23,281 nucleotides of DNA, taken from a virus. The stretch is taken from IMG/VR virus record IMGVR_UViG_3300042863_000590, positions 1 to 23,281 of that record; one strand, given 5' to 3'. The position numbers were made by a program, and so were the translations under genes. The notes under the pieces are model-generated. The model saw nothing but the letters and a program-made list of their open reading frames with translations, was not told where the DNA came from and did not search any database. Positions 14,299-20,002 of this stretch are shown here, one piece after another (positions within the stretch are counted from its first letter, which is position 1; each line of letters starts with the position of its first letter).

Positions 14299-14394
14299 AT
14301 GCTGTACAATGACCCCAACAGGGCATATCAGCCATTTATCAACAGATTCATACACGTAATTCGGAAACATTCCGAGTTGCTTCCCAAAACTTGA
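14299..14394 (+). CDS. Possible 31-residue peptide with perfect SD
   Basis: AAAGGAGG (14283-14290) is eight bases before ATG 14299, ideal SD spacing. The frame reads MLYNDPNRAYQPFINRFIHV followed by IRKHSELLPKT and TGA: a small basic, partly helical peptide. It is the second SD-led mini-ORF of the control region. No homologue is known to me, and the short length leaves chance as a real alternative. Confidence 0.4.
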   Translation: MLYNDPNRAYQPFINRFIHVIRKHSELLPKT

Positions 14395-14429
14395 CAGATT
14401 CAATAAGGTACATTTTGTGGAACATATGA

Positions 14430-14439
14430 GGGGGGGGGG
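14430..14439. repeat. Homopolymer of ten G
   Basis: A G10 tract in non-coding DNA follows AACATATGA and precedes TATCTTTTG. It is unusual in this AT-leaning sequence. It could be a slippage-prone site, a genome-end or packaging mark, or an assembly artefact. Confidence 0.6.
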
Positions 14440-14707
14440 TATCTTTTGATTTGGGGAGTTAGAAAATAGTACCCAGGGGATAATATATATGTTTCTATAA
14501 CTACGCACCGATACCCGAAACGGATTCCTGAACCCAACCCCCCTGCGCACGTACGTTTTTCCTGCAGGATTTTGGCGTTTTTGACCGGGCTAGTGGAGAG
14601 GGCTGAACTAAGTAGTATGCGTGTGGGGAATTGAGGTAAAAAGGAAGGGGACAATCTCCTCCCATACCTTGCCCATACCTATACACATTACTTACCTACC
14701 TTGTTAA

Positions 14708-14721
14708 GCAAAGTACTTTGC
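14708..14721. other. Perfect 14-bp palindrome
   Basis: GCAAAGTACTTTGC is fully self-complementary, directly abutting the 21-bp tandem repeats, which themselves contain GCAAAG. It may be a protein-binding site associated with the repeats. Confidence 0.5.
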
Positions 14722-14774
14722 GGTGCCTGTATGGTGCCTGCAAAGGTCCTGATGGTGGCTGCAAAGGTCCTGAT
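14722..14774. repeat. Iteron-like tandem repeats, 21-bp unit
   Basis: Two consecutive 21-bp units (14733-14753 and 14754-14774) differ by one base and share CTGCAAAGGTCCTGAT. An 11-bp partial unit (GGTGCCTGTAT, 14722-14732) precedes them. The 21-bp period is two helical turns, placing sites on the same face, as for replication-initiator or repressor sites. Confidence 0.65.
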
Positions 14775-14863
14775 ATTGCCCTGCTGTAAACTTTTTTTGC
14801 ATCCGTAAACCCTTGATTTCATTGGGCTTTCCAAGTTATTTGCGATATTCCGTAAAAATAATT

Positions 14864-14894
14864 CTTGCTAATTCAGATTAGTGCCGTATGTTTG
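14864..14894 (+). promoter_or_regulatory. Early promoter
   Basis: CTTG (14864-14867), 19 nt, and TATGTTTG (14887-14894) match the Bacteroidetes -33/-7 pattern. It lies 39 bases upstream of the first early gene at 14934, whose leader is A/C-rich and lacks an SD. Confidence 0.65.
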
Positions 14895-14920
14895 CAATGT
14901 CAAACAACAACAACTAATCC

Positions 14921-14942
14921 AAACAACCACGTTATGAAACTA
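14921..14942 (+). repeat. Duplicated translation leader, copy 1
   Basis: A 22-base sequence beginning AAACAACCACGTT and running into ATGAAACTA is identical at 15233-15254. It covers the start region of both flanking genes, with no SD and A/C-rich composition. It points to duplication of the gene-plus-leader unit. Confidence 0.8.
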
Positions 14943-15176
14943 GTTACCACACGCAGCGAAGCAGGCCGTTACATCGTTTCCGCAGCCCACAATGGAGTCA
15001 TCCGCTTCTTTGAAATCTGCAAGGACTACAACACTGAAACAGGCGAGTACTTCGGCAAGTATTGGTACATCTACGAAACGACCAACGACCAATACGAATG
15101 GTGGGCAGGGCATTGGTGGACTAAGGCCGAGGCTGTCAAGTTCCTGAAGCGAGACCTGCAAACATACCAAGGTTAA
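14934..15176 (+). CDS. Unknown 80-residue early protein, upstream of the ribozyme
   Basis: ATG 14934 is chosen because it follows the promoter at a normal distance and the same leader precedes the next gene. A TTG-started extension (14865) would begin inside the promoter. The product (MKLVTTRSEAGRYIVSAAHN...) is aromatic-rich, with GKYWYIYETTNDQYEWWAGHWW in the middle and a C-terminal helix (WTKAEAVKFLKRDLQ). No family is recognised. Its final codons GGT TAA lie in stem I of the hammerhead ribozyme, so a terminating ribosome would sit on the ribozyme's 5' strand. Confidence 0.75.
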   Translation: MKLVTTRSEAGRYIVSAAHNGVIRFFEICKDYNTETGEYFGKYWYIYETTNDQYEWWAGHWWTKAEAVKFLKRDLQTYQG

Positions 15177-15222
15177 CTGATGAGGCTTAAGTAGCCGAAA
15201 CGGGCGAAAGCCCGTCTTAACC
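15171..15222 (+). ncRNA. Hammerhead ribozyme, type I, complete core
   Basis: Every conserved element is present. Stem I is GGTTAA (15171-15176) with TTAACC (15217-15222), 6 perfect pairs. The core CTGATGA spans 15177-15183. Stem II is GGCT/AGCC (15184-15187/15193-15196) with loop TAAGT, and GAA is at 15197-15199. Stem III has A15200-T15215 as the required 15.1-16.1 pair, C15201-G15214, then GGGC/GCCC capped by GAAA (15206-15209). The GTC cleavage triplet is 15214-15216, predicting a cut after 15216. Ends in stem I make it type I. Cleavage would separate the 80-residue mRNA from the next gene, leaving a 5'-OH leader of 29 bases. The upstream stop codon TAA is the 3' half of the stem I 5' strand. 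Confidence 0.93.
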
Positions 15223-15232
15223 AAGAAACCCT

Positions 15233-15254
15233 AAACAACCACGTTATGAAACTA
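15233..15254 (+). repeat. Duplicated translation leader, copy 2
   Basis: Identical over 22 bases to 14921-14942. Here it is reached by transcription through the ribozyme and lies 16 bases downstream of the predicted cleavage site. Confidence 0.8.
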
Positions 15255-15440
15255 ATCTTTGCACAGCACGACACTTGCTTCTACGTATCTGACAACAACG
15301 GCAAGCCGATGTACATCCGCCAAGGCGGTGATGACAGGGCGCACAACGGAGGGTTCACCACCTACGCTACCTTGGGCAATCTCATCAAGGCTGCACAGCG
15401 ATTTGAGCAGAAGGTAGGCTACGCTCCAACCAAAGGTTAA
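15246..15440 (+). CDS. Unknown 64-residue early protein, downstream of the ribozyme
   Basis: It begins MKLIFAQHDTCFYVSDNNGK and ends KVGYAPTKG. It shares with the preceding gene the 22-base leader, an MKL(V/I) start, an early Y.VS strand, a C-terminal helix (LGNLIKAAQRFEQ) and the terminal GGT TAA codons. The two may therefore be distant paralogues. It lacks membrane or enzyme motifs. Translation would occur on the 5'-OH mRNA made by ribozyme cleavage, or on the uncut polycistronic transcript. Confidence 0.72.
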   Translation: MKLIFAQHDTCFYVSDNNGKPMYIRQGGDDRAHNGGFTTYATLGNLIKAAQRFEQKVGYAPTKG

Positions 15441-15452
15441 CTAACTTAAACC
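15435..15452 (+). other. Possible degenerate ribozyme scar after the 64-residue gene
   Basis: GGTTAACT (15435-15442) repeats the start of the hammerhead, including the stop codon, and TTAAACC (15446-15452) resembles its stem I 3' strand TTAACC, with only three bases between. The catalytic core is absent. This fits deletion of a second ribozyme, or an ancestral stem, but the match is short. Confidence 0.4.
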
Positions 15453-15480
15453 AAAACTTTAACACTTAAACTCAAGCAAA

Positions 15481-15840
15481 ATGGAAAACTTAGCAGCAAC
15501 GATTCACCTAGTCACCTTGGAGCAAGGTGGTGGAACTTTTGACCAAGAAGGTAACGCACCTAAGACGGGCTGTATGGTAGGAATCGCAGGACAGGGAACC
15601 ACTATACCTGTGGAGTCCTTCAGTCCCGCCAACATTGAGGAATTTATCGGCACCTTCAAGTCAAAGTATGCAGGCCAGGCAGATATGCACCTCGGTACCT
15701 GGGTTGAGAACGGCATCGTTTACATTGACGTTGCAAAGTGGATGCCCGAACAGCATAAGGAGCAGGCCGTCCAGTTAGCACGTGAGACAGGAGAGAAAGC
15801 CATCTTCATTTTGTCAACCCTTGAAACCCTTTACGTGTAA
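15481..15840 (+). CDS. Unknown 119-residue early protein sharing a module with the gene at 18904
   Basis: The C-terminal ~55 residues (HLGTWVENGIVYIDVAKWM ... QAVQLARETGEKAIFIL) match the C-terminus of the 134-residue protein at 18904-19308 (YFGGFVRDGSVTIDVFEYF ... DALYVASITGAKYVLSI). The shared pattern is G.(W/F)V..G.V.IDV, then an Ala-rich helix, then a beta strand. I recall similar modules in phage proteins of unknown function. The N-terminus carries a Gly-rich stretch (EQGGGTFDQEGNAPKTG). Its stop overlaps the next ATG (TAATG). Soluble; function unknown. Confidence 0.75.
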   Translation: MENLAATIHLVTLEQGGGTFDQEGNAPKTGCMVGIAGQGTTIPVESFSPANIEEFIGTFKSKYAGQADMHLGTWVENGIVYIDVAKWMPEQHKEQAVQLARETGEKAIFILSTLETLYV

Positions 15841-16019
15841 TGAAAGCAAGTACCATCACGCACAACGGCAAGACCTTCTACTTTGCCTACGCACAATGGC
15901 CTGCACGTTTCCTAAAATCTTGGGCACTACTTGACAGCCCTGAACTAAATGTAAACGCAAGTACCAAATACTTCAGCAGCAAAAAATTACTCATCCAATT
16001 CATTCAAAATAATTTCTAA
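15840..16019 (+). CDS. Unknown 59-residue early protein
   Basis: The frame starts at an ATG overlapping the preceding stop by one base and runs to TAA 16019. The product begins MKASTITHNGKTFYFAYAQW, continues PARFLKSWALLDSPELNVNA, and ends KLLIQFIQNNF: basic and aromatic with a helical C-terminus. Translational coupling supports it. No family recognised. Confidence 0.65.
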   Translation: MKASTITHNGKTFYFAYAQWPARFLKSWALLDSPELNVNASTKYFSSKKLLIQFIQNNF

Positions 16020-16029
16020 TCTCAAACAA

Positions 16030-16251
16030 ATGGCGACAAAAACATTCAAGTCCGAGTACCACCGGAACGGATCAATCAAGGCAACAACCAATAAAAATAA
16101 AGTTACCTTTCTAATTTGTGACAACGACTATTCATTTGATACGACAAATAGCGAGCATTGGAAGAAAATGGACTGGCTTTTATTTGAAAACACGAGCAGT
16201 TACTATACGGAACAGATACTAAATTGGGTAAAGAGTAAAACAAACAATTAA
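16030..16251 (+). CDS. Unknown 73-residue early protein
   Basis: It starts MATKTFKSEYHRNGSIKATT after an A-rich leader with no SD (TCTCAAACAA before ATG). It is predicted beta-rich at first, then has an aromatic helix (HWKKMDWLLFENTSSYYTEQILNWVKS). Lies in a run of small early genes; function unknown. Confidence 0.65.
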   Translation: MATKTFKSEYHRNGSIKATTNKNKVTFLICDNDYSFDTTNSEHWKKMDWLLFENTSSYYTEQILNWVKSKTNN

Positions 16252-16268
16252 CTTAAAATTCAAACAAA

Positions 16269-16442
16269 ATGAAAAAGTCAACTCTAATCATCATCCTGCT
16301 GCAGATTGCAGTCCTTTGGGGAACAGCAGCAGCAGTACAGGCATCCAATTTCCCTGTAGGTATTGCCGGAATCGTAGCAATTATCTTCCTGCAACTCGTT
16401 CATCTTCAAGTAGATGAAATCAATTCTAAAAAAAGTTTGTGA
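16269..16442 (+). CDS. 57-residue small membrane protein
   Basis: ATG 16269 follows the A-rich leader TTCAAACAAA. Two hydrophobic segments are visible, residues 5-23 (TLIIILLQIAVLWGTAAAV) and 29-45 (PVGIAGIVAIIFLQLVH), then a charged tail ending INSKKSL. The topology suggests an inner-membrane protein that might modify the host envelope or block superinfection; this is speculation. Confidence 0.6.
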   Translation: MKKSTLIIILLQIAVLWGTAAAVQASNFPVGIAGIVAIIFLQLVHLQVDEINSKKSL

Positions 16443-16499
16443 AAACTTGCACAGGTCAGAATCAGTAACTAAATTTGAAATCTCAATCAAACACAAATT

Positions 16500-16703
16500 A
16501 TGAACAAGACAAACAACCACCAAAATTCATACGGAGTATTTTGTATGACCGACCGAATGTTAGCGAGAGGGTACAAGATTGACTGCCTAGATATATTTTG
16601 GGGCGATGCTCAGGTTGAGTACGAAAAATTCCTTAATAGTGAATTTAATGTAGACACCAAGAGCGAACTTGACTGCATTGATGACTATTTTTTTAACAAG
16701 TAA
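16500..16703 (+). CDS. Unknown acidic 67-residue early protein
   Basis: It starts MNKTNNHQNSYGVFCMTDRM and is acidic in its second half (FNVDTKSELDCIDDYFFNK). It is preceded by an A/C-rich leader and followed 12 bases later by another small gene. Three cysteines are spread without a zinc-binding pattern. No family recognised. Confidence 0.6.
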   Translation: MNKTNNHQNSYGVFCMTDRMLARGYKIDCLDIFWGDAQVEYEKFLNSEFNVDTKSELDCIDDYFFNK

Positions 16704-16715
16704 TTCACAAACAAA

Positions 16716-16853
16716 ATGAAACACATCCCCCAACAAATCATCGTACCTGTGTACTACTTTATTGATGAAGATAAAAAGGTACACTTTGACATTGAGCAAA
16801 TCACTGAATTTTTCCAAAACGAATTAACCGATATAATGTCCACTTACAAATAA
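16716..16853 (+). CDS. Unknown 45-residue early protein
   Basis: ATG 16716 follows the recurring leader CACAAACAAA. The product begins MKHIPQQIIVPVYYFIDEDK, then KVHFDIEQITEFFQNELTDI and MSTYK: a beta hairpin then an amphipathic helix. The leader shared with neighbours is the main support. Confidence 0.55.
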   Translation: MKHIPQQIIVPVYYFIDEDKKVHFDIEQITEFFQNELTDIMSTYK

Positions 16854-16886
16854 TTCAAAACAACTAACCAATAAAAAAACAAAACA

Positions 16887-17123
16887 ATGGAATTACTAAA
16901 AAAAGAAGAGGTAAATGTTATAGAGAATACCTATACCCTCCAAGATAAAACAAGTGTATTTTACTACAAAGAGTTTATTAACTCAAAAGGTAAGGTGGTG
17001 GATTCATTTCTAAGAGACAAAGATGGATTTGAAATAGACGATCCCAGTTTACTAGAAAATGTACAAGAGTTTATTGATAGCTTGGACTTGATAATTGGTA
17101 CTTTCACAATAAATAAAAAATAA
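16887..17123 (+). CDS. Unknown acidic 78-residue early protein
   Basis: It begins MELLKKEEVNVIENTYTLQD and has a central beta-like region with a C-terminal helix (LLENVQEFIDSLDLIIG). It is separated from the next gene by only five bases. The codon use is more AT-rich than in genes further right. No family recognised. Confidence 0.65.
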   Translation: MELLKKEEVNVIENTYTLQDKTSVFYYKEFINSKGKVVDSFLRDKDGFEIDDPSLLENVQEFIDSLDLIIGTFTINKK

Positions 17124-17128
17124 GAGCA

Positions 17129-17374
17129 ATGGAAAACACAAAAAAGTACGCAGACCTGTCTGTGTTAAAATGGTCAGCAGGAGATTTTGATTGTCACGTG
17201 GAGATGGCGTTTCACGACGATGAAATCAGCCCTGAAACTGCTCAGGAATTGATGGCGATGACAGAGCAAGAAAAGATTGAGTTCATTGAGGAGGCCATCG
17301 TCTACGGCATACAAGACCACTTGATGGAGGTTATCCACCAAGCAATCCGTGAAAAAGTAACTGAAATTTATTAA
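17129..17374 (+). CDS. Unknown acidic 81-residue early protein
   Basis: The protein starts MENTKKYADLSVLKWSAGDF and then becomes strongly acidic and helical (ETAQELMAMTEQEKIEFIEE). It is flanked by five- and four-base gaps, so it probably shares one transcript with the Api92-like gene. Compact acidic proteins like this often act as DNA mimics or inhibitors in early phage regions, but nothing specific shows it here. Confidence 0.68.
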   Translation: MENTKKYADLSVLKWSAGDFDCHVEMAFHDDEISPETAQELMAMTEQEKIEFIEEAIVYGIQDHLMEVIHQAIREKVTEIY

Positions 17375-17378
17375 CAAA

Positions 17379-17936
17379 ATGGCTAATAATTGTTGGAACC
17401 ACGTCTACATTAGTAGTAGTAAAGAAGTTATTGACAGCCTGTACGAGCAGTTCAATAACAGGGACAAATCAGAGTCCTTCGCAAAGTTCGCAGGTAAGTT
17501 TTTTCACGAGAAAGACATCCCCAAGAGCGAAGATTATGGCTCCAAGTGGTGGGAATTTTGGTTGGAGCGTAACGAAGATAACTCAATGATAGTCCTTGGC
17601 GATAGTGCTTGGTGCCCACCGCACAAGTTCCTTCAGATGCTTTCTGACCACTACCCTGTAAAGATAACCGCAGAGTACGAAGAGCAAGGTCAGGACTTCG
17701 CAGGAGTTACTGACTACGAGCAGGGAGTTATGACTGACGAGTGCTACACCTACCTTGAGTGGTTGTGGGTCTCCGGACAGGAAAGGTTTTGGGACGAGTT
17801 AGAATACTACGTTGAGCAATGCGAGAATTTTGCAGAGTTCAAGACGCAATACCTTGACAGGTTCTACACGAAATTGACCAAGGTGGAATTGAAAGAAATT
17901 AAAGAAGGCTATAACCTAGAATTAAACAACCAATGA
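17379..17936 (+). CDS. Api92/YubB-like ferredoxin-fold protein
   Basis: The 185-residue protein has the pattern of the Api92-like (YubB-type) family. It opens MANNCWNHVYISSSKEVIDSLY, has a mid-protein WCPPHKFLQMLSDHYPVKI segment (about 78-96), then AEYEEQGQDFAGVTDYEQGV, matching the family's SxxWxPPxxxL..S..yP...xxxxEpG..f.G. These proteins occur on phages and plasmids and have no settled biochemical role. The C-terminal half (YTYLEWLWVSGQERFWDELE) is helical and aromatic. The next gene's ATG overlaps its stop by four bases. Confidence 0.7.
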   Translation: MANNCWNHVYISSSKEVIDSLYEQFNNRDKSESFAKFAGKFFHEKDIPKSEDYGSKWWEFWLERNEDNSMIVLGDSAWCPPHKFLQMLSDHYPVKITAEYEEQGQDFAGVTDYEQGVMTDECYTYLEWLWVSGQERFWDELEYYVEQCENFAEFKTQYLDRFYTKLTKVELKEIKEGYNLELNNQ

Positions 17937-18196
17937 AAGCAAAACTTTACGGAAAGGTCTGCTCCATTACCGGACAACCTATGAACGAGGGATGGTACTG
18001 CCCCGACCTAGCAATGTACTTTAAGCACGAGCACCACGCAATTATGTTTGCTCAGGCTCACACATACATTGACCTGCAATGTGCAATTGATGATTGGTTC
18101 CTGCAGGAATACAAGGCACCGAAAGCACCTGAGTTACTAGGTGCAGCAGTTATCAACGGAATTACCTACGAAGTTTCAATATATAACAACAACTAA
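17933..18196 (+). CDS. Small protein with CxxTGxPMNEGW motif (87 residues)
   Basis: VCSITGQPMNEGWYCPDLAM near residues 9-28 recalls a recurring phage/Bacteroidetes motif (CxVTGxGMNEG) with paired cysteines that may bind zinc. HEHHAIMF adds histidines. The start overlaps the Api92-like stop (ATGA), indicating coupled translation. Function unknown. Confidence 0.65.
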   Translation: MKAKLYGKVCSITGQPMNEGWYCPDLAMYFKHEHHAIMFAQAHTYIDLQCAIDDWFLQEYKAPKAPELLGAAVINGITYEVSIYNNN

Positions 18197-18197
18197 A

Positions 18198-18575
18198 ATG
18201 GGACGTTCAGTAAATTACCTAACAAACGCAGAAGCAGTTTACTTCCACCAACTTGAAGAGGAAGAAATACAGGACTTTGACCTGCTAATTGAAGACATCC
18301 AAGAACACGTTATCTACCAATACTCTAAGTTTGAGGCTGTTGACGAGTGGGAAGACCGGGACGTTAATATCATCCTACGGAGTGACTTAGTTGATATTGC
18401 TCTGTCCGAGTACTGCGGAGTTATCAGCCTGTCAGTACGCACCTTGGAAGATGCTGACCAAGCCAAGGCATCAACTTGGATTGAGCATTTCTTCAAACGG
18501 GCAATCGCACCTTGGGCGAAGGCTCGGAAGATAGGTACATTCAGTAACGGAGAGTCCGTATACGAAGAAATCTAA
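18198..18575 (+). CDS. Conserved phage protein with MGRSVxY...SEYCG motif (125 residues)
   Basis: I start at ATG 18198 (MGRSVNYLTNAEAVYFHQLE); a longer frame from 18141 would overlap the previous gene. Internal DIALSEYCGVISLSV (about 75-89) and C-terminal ARKIGTFSNGESVYEEI match a pattern I recall from diverse tailed phages, MGRSVxxxxNA... SEYCGxxS ... GxFSNGExxYE. It is a soluble, acidic protein of unknown function, probably early. The next ATG overlaps its stop by one base. Confidence 0.72.
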   Translation: MGRSVNYLTNAEAVYFHQLEEEEIQDFDLLIEDIQEHVIYQYSKFEAVDEWEDRDVNIILRSDLVDIALSEYCGVISLSVRTLEDADQAKASTWIEHFFKRAIAPWAKARKIGTFSNGESVYEEI

Positions 18576-18730
18576 TGAAGGCAAACCACCTAATTCAGAA
18601 GGCACGATTGAAACTGCTGTTGGACGAGATGCACGTCTCCGATATACTTGACGTGCTCTCAGTCCACCCGCTAACCGAAGTGCTCTTAGAAACGCTTAAA
18701 ATACGCTTAAATGACACCAACGATAACTAA
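18575..18730 (+). CDS. Unknown 51-residue helical protein
   Basis: Starting at the ATG that overlaps the upstream stop (TAATG), it encodes MKANHLIQKARLKLLLDEMH, then VSDILDVLSVHPLTEVLLET and a basic end. It is almost wholly amphipathic helix and overlaps the next gene by 20 bases. Coupling supports expression. Confidence 0.6.
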   Translation: MKANHLIQKARLKLLLDEMHVSDILDVLSVHPLTEVLLETLKIRLNDTNDN

Positions 18731-18944
18731 GCAGGAGGCTGTCAACTTATATGACCAAACCTGCTCAATGCTTTCCCTCCGGAGGCAGATAGATGAAAAC
18801 ATAATGGAGGAGATGCTAGCAATACCGGAGGAAGTCAAGGTGCTAGTAGTTGAATCCTGCATTGACCGCTGTAAAATTACTTTAACCCACATCATTGAAA
18901 ATTATGTTTATGAGCGTCTTCTCACCACCGCCCACGCCCTATAG
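18711..18944 (+). CDS. Unknown 77-residue helical protein
   Basis: It begins MTPTITKQEAVNLYDQTCSM and is helical throughout (IDENIMEEMLAIPEEVKVLV). It overlaps its neighbours on both sides by tens of bases in other frames. No family recognised. Confidence 0.6.
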   Translation: MTPTITKQEAVNLYDQTCSMLSLRRQIDENIMEEMLAIPEEVKVLVVESCIDRCKITLTHIIENYVYERLLTTAHAL

Positions 18945-19308
18945 ACAGGGCAAACTTTCCGGAATCCGGAACGCATCAAAAATTCTAGCAAACCGCCTAG
19001 CATTACTGCACACTTCGTTCATTGACACCAACCTAAAGACACCACTTGAAGGCTATGCATTACCTACAGGTAAGCAGTTGTCAGCAAACGTTGGGAGGAT
19101 GACTCCTGACCGAATCCAGGAGTGGATGCAGGGTCAGTTTCCGATCGGACGTGGCTACTACTTCGGTGGTTTTGTCCGTGATGGAAGCGTAACGATTGAC
19201 GTTTTTGAATACTTTGACACCCTTGAAGATGCCCTATATGTAGCATCAATCACAGGAGCAAAGTACGTCCTGAGCATTCACGAAAATACTAAAATGGAAA
19301 TCCTATGA
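18904..19308 (+). CDS. Unknown 134-residue early protein sharing a module with the gene at 15481
   Basis: ATG 18904 is preferred over a TTG at 18895; ATG 18910 is also possible. The C-terminal half (GRGYYFGGFVRDGSVTIDVF, then an Ala-containing helix and KYVLSIHEN) matches the 119-residue protein at 15481. The N-terminal half (SPPPTPYRQGKLSGIRNASK) is basic, with a predicted helix. It overlaps the upstream gene by 41 bases and the downstream one by four. No function known. Confidence 0.65.
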   Translation: MFMSVFSPPPTPYRQGKLSGIRNASKILANRLALLHTSFIDTNLKTPLEGYALPTGKQLSANVGRMTPDRIQEWMQGQFPIGRGYYFGGFVRDGSVTIDVFEYFDTLEDALYVASITGAKYVLSIHENTKMEIL

Positions 19309-19490
19309 ACATCTACATCCTGCATTTCAAGCGCACCGAAAGGTTCGGTTCAGAAGGTACTAGGGAAATCTTCCACAAACACACCAATAAGTGGGAGTTA
19401 CATCTTGACTACCATAAACAGCGAGAGAATCCACGGAATCATTCATTTAAAGTTGAAGAATTATGTATCGCTACAACAAACAAACATTGA
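19305..19490 (+). CDS. Unknown basic 61-residue protein
   Basis: ATGA overlap with the preceding gene supports the start. The product (MNIYILHFKRTERFGSEGTR...) is rich in His, Lys and Arg, soluble, and overlaps the glucosaminidase start by 28 bases. Function unknown. Confidence 0.6.
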   Translation: MNIYILHFKRTERFGSEGTREIFHKHTNKWELHLDYHKQRENPRNHSFKVEELCIATTNKH

Positions 19491-20002
19491 CCTTTGAGAA
19501 AGTGAGTATGGCTAAGAAGAATCTCCTCTTCACAATCATAACTCTTTCTTCCGTCGGAATTGCGTTAACAGCGCACACGTCTGTACGTGCCTACGAAAAC
19601 ATTATGAACGTAGACGTAACGCATAATAATTTCACCGAGGAACGCCTGATTGACAAGTTAAAAGAACTTAACATCCGGTTCCCGCACATCGCACTTGCAC
19701 AGGCTAAAATTGAGTCAAGTGACTTCAGTTCTCCAATCTTTAAAGAGAATAATAATCTGTTCGGTATGAAGCAGGCTAGGGTCAGAATCAATACAGCAAT
19801 CGGGACGAACCGGAGCCACGCAGAGTACGCCACTTGGGAGGACAGCGTTATTGACTACGCCCTGTGGTGCGCCACCTACGCCAACAAGTGCAAGACCGAG
19901 GAGCAGTTCTACAACCTGCTGTCAGAGTACGCAGAGGCAGGACACTACGAGGAAGCCCTGAGAAACATCATTGAAAAACAAAACCTAAAAGACAAATTCT
20001 AA
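19463..20002 (+). CDS. Membrane-anchored glucosaminidase (GH73-like peptidoglycan hydrolase)
   Basis: The 179-residue protein has a short polar N-terminus (MYRYNKQTLTFEKVS), one hydrophobic segment at about 20-36 (NLLFTIITLSSVGIALT), and a glucosaminidase domain. In that domain AQAKIESSDFSS puts the catalytic Glu at 84, and NNNLFGMK (96-103) is the family's NxFG(M/I)K signature; YATWEDSVIDYALW (122-135) is typical of the C-terminal half. It would cut the glycan strand between N-acetylglucosamine and N-acetylmuramic acid. An internal ATG at 19508 would leave a classic signal peptide ending VRA. It lies in the early operon, far from the late lysis genes, so it may act in superinfection control, wall remodelling or delayed SAR-type lysis. 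The stop overlaps the next ATG. Confidence 0.8.
   Translation: MYRYNKQTLTFEKVSMAKKNLLFTIITLSSVGIALTAHTSVRAYENIMNVDVTHNNFTEERLIDKLKELNIRFPHIALAQAKIESSDFSSPIFKENNNLFGMKQARVRINTAIGTNRSHAEYATWEDSVIDYALWCATYANKCKTEEQFYNLLSEYAEAGHYEEALRNIIEKQNLKDKF

Larger units (their letters stand above)
14395..14863. other. Non-coding control region, possible replication origin
   Basis: No convincing gene is visible in this stretch. It contains a run of ten G (14430-14439), the palindromes ACGTACGT (14549-14556) and TCCTGCAGGA (14560-14569), and two CCCATACCT repeats 11 bp apart (14661-14669, 14672-14680). Further right are a 14-bp perfect palindrome (14708-14721), 21-bp tandem repeats (14733-14774) and a T7 run near 14792. 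Such clustering between divergent late and early units suits an origin or regulatory hub. This is inference. Confidence 0.45.

Noticed and set aside
14275-14686. Three overlapping minus-strand frames of 61-91 codons in the control region
   Set aside because: They overlap each other in different frames, cross the G10 tract and repeats, have implausible compositions, and have no promoter or coupled start.
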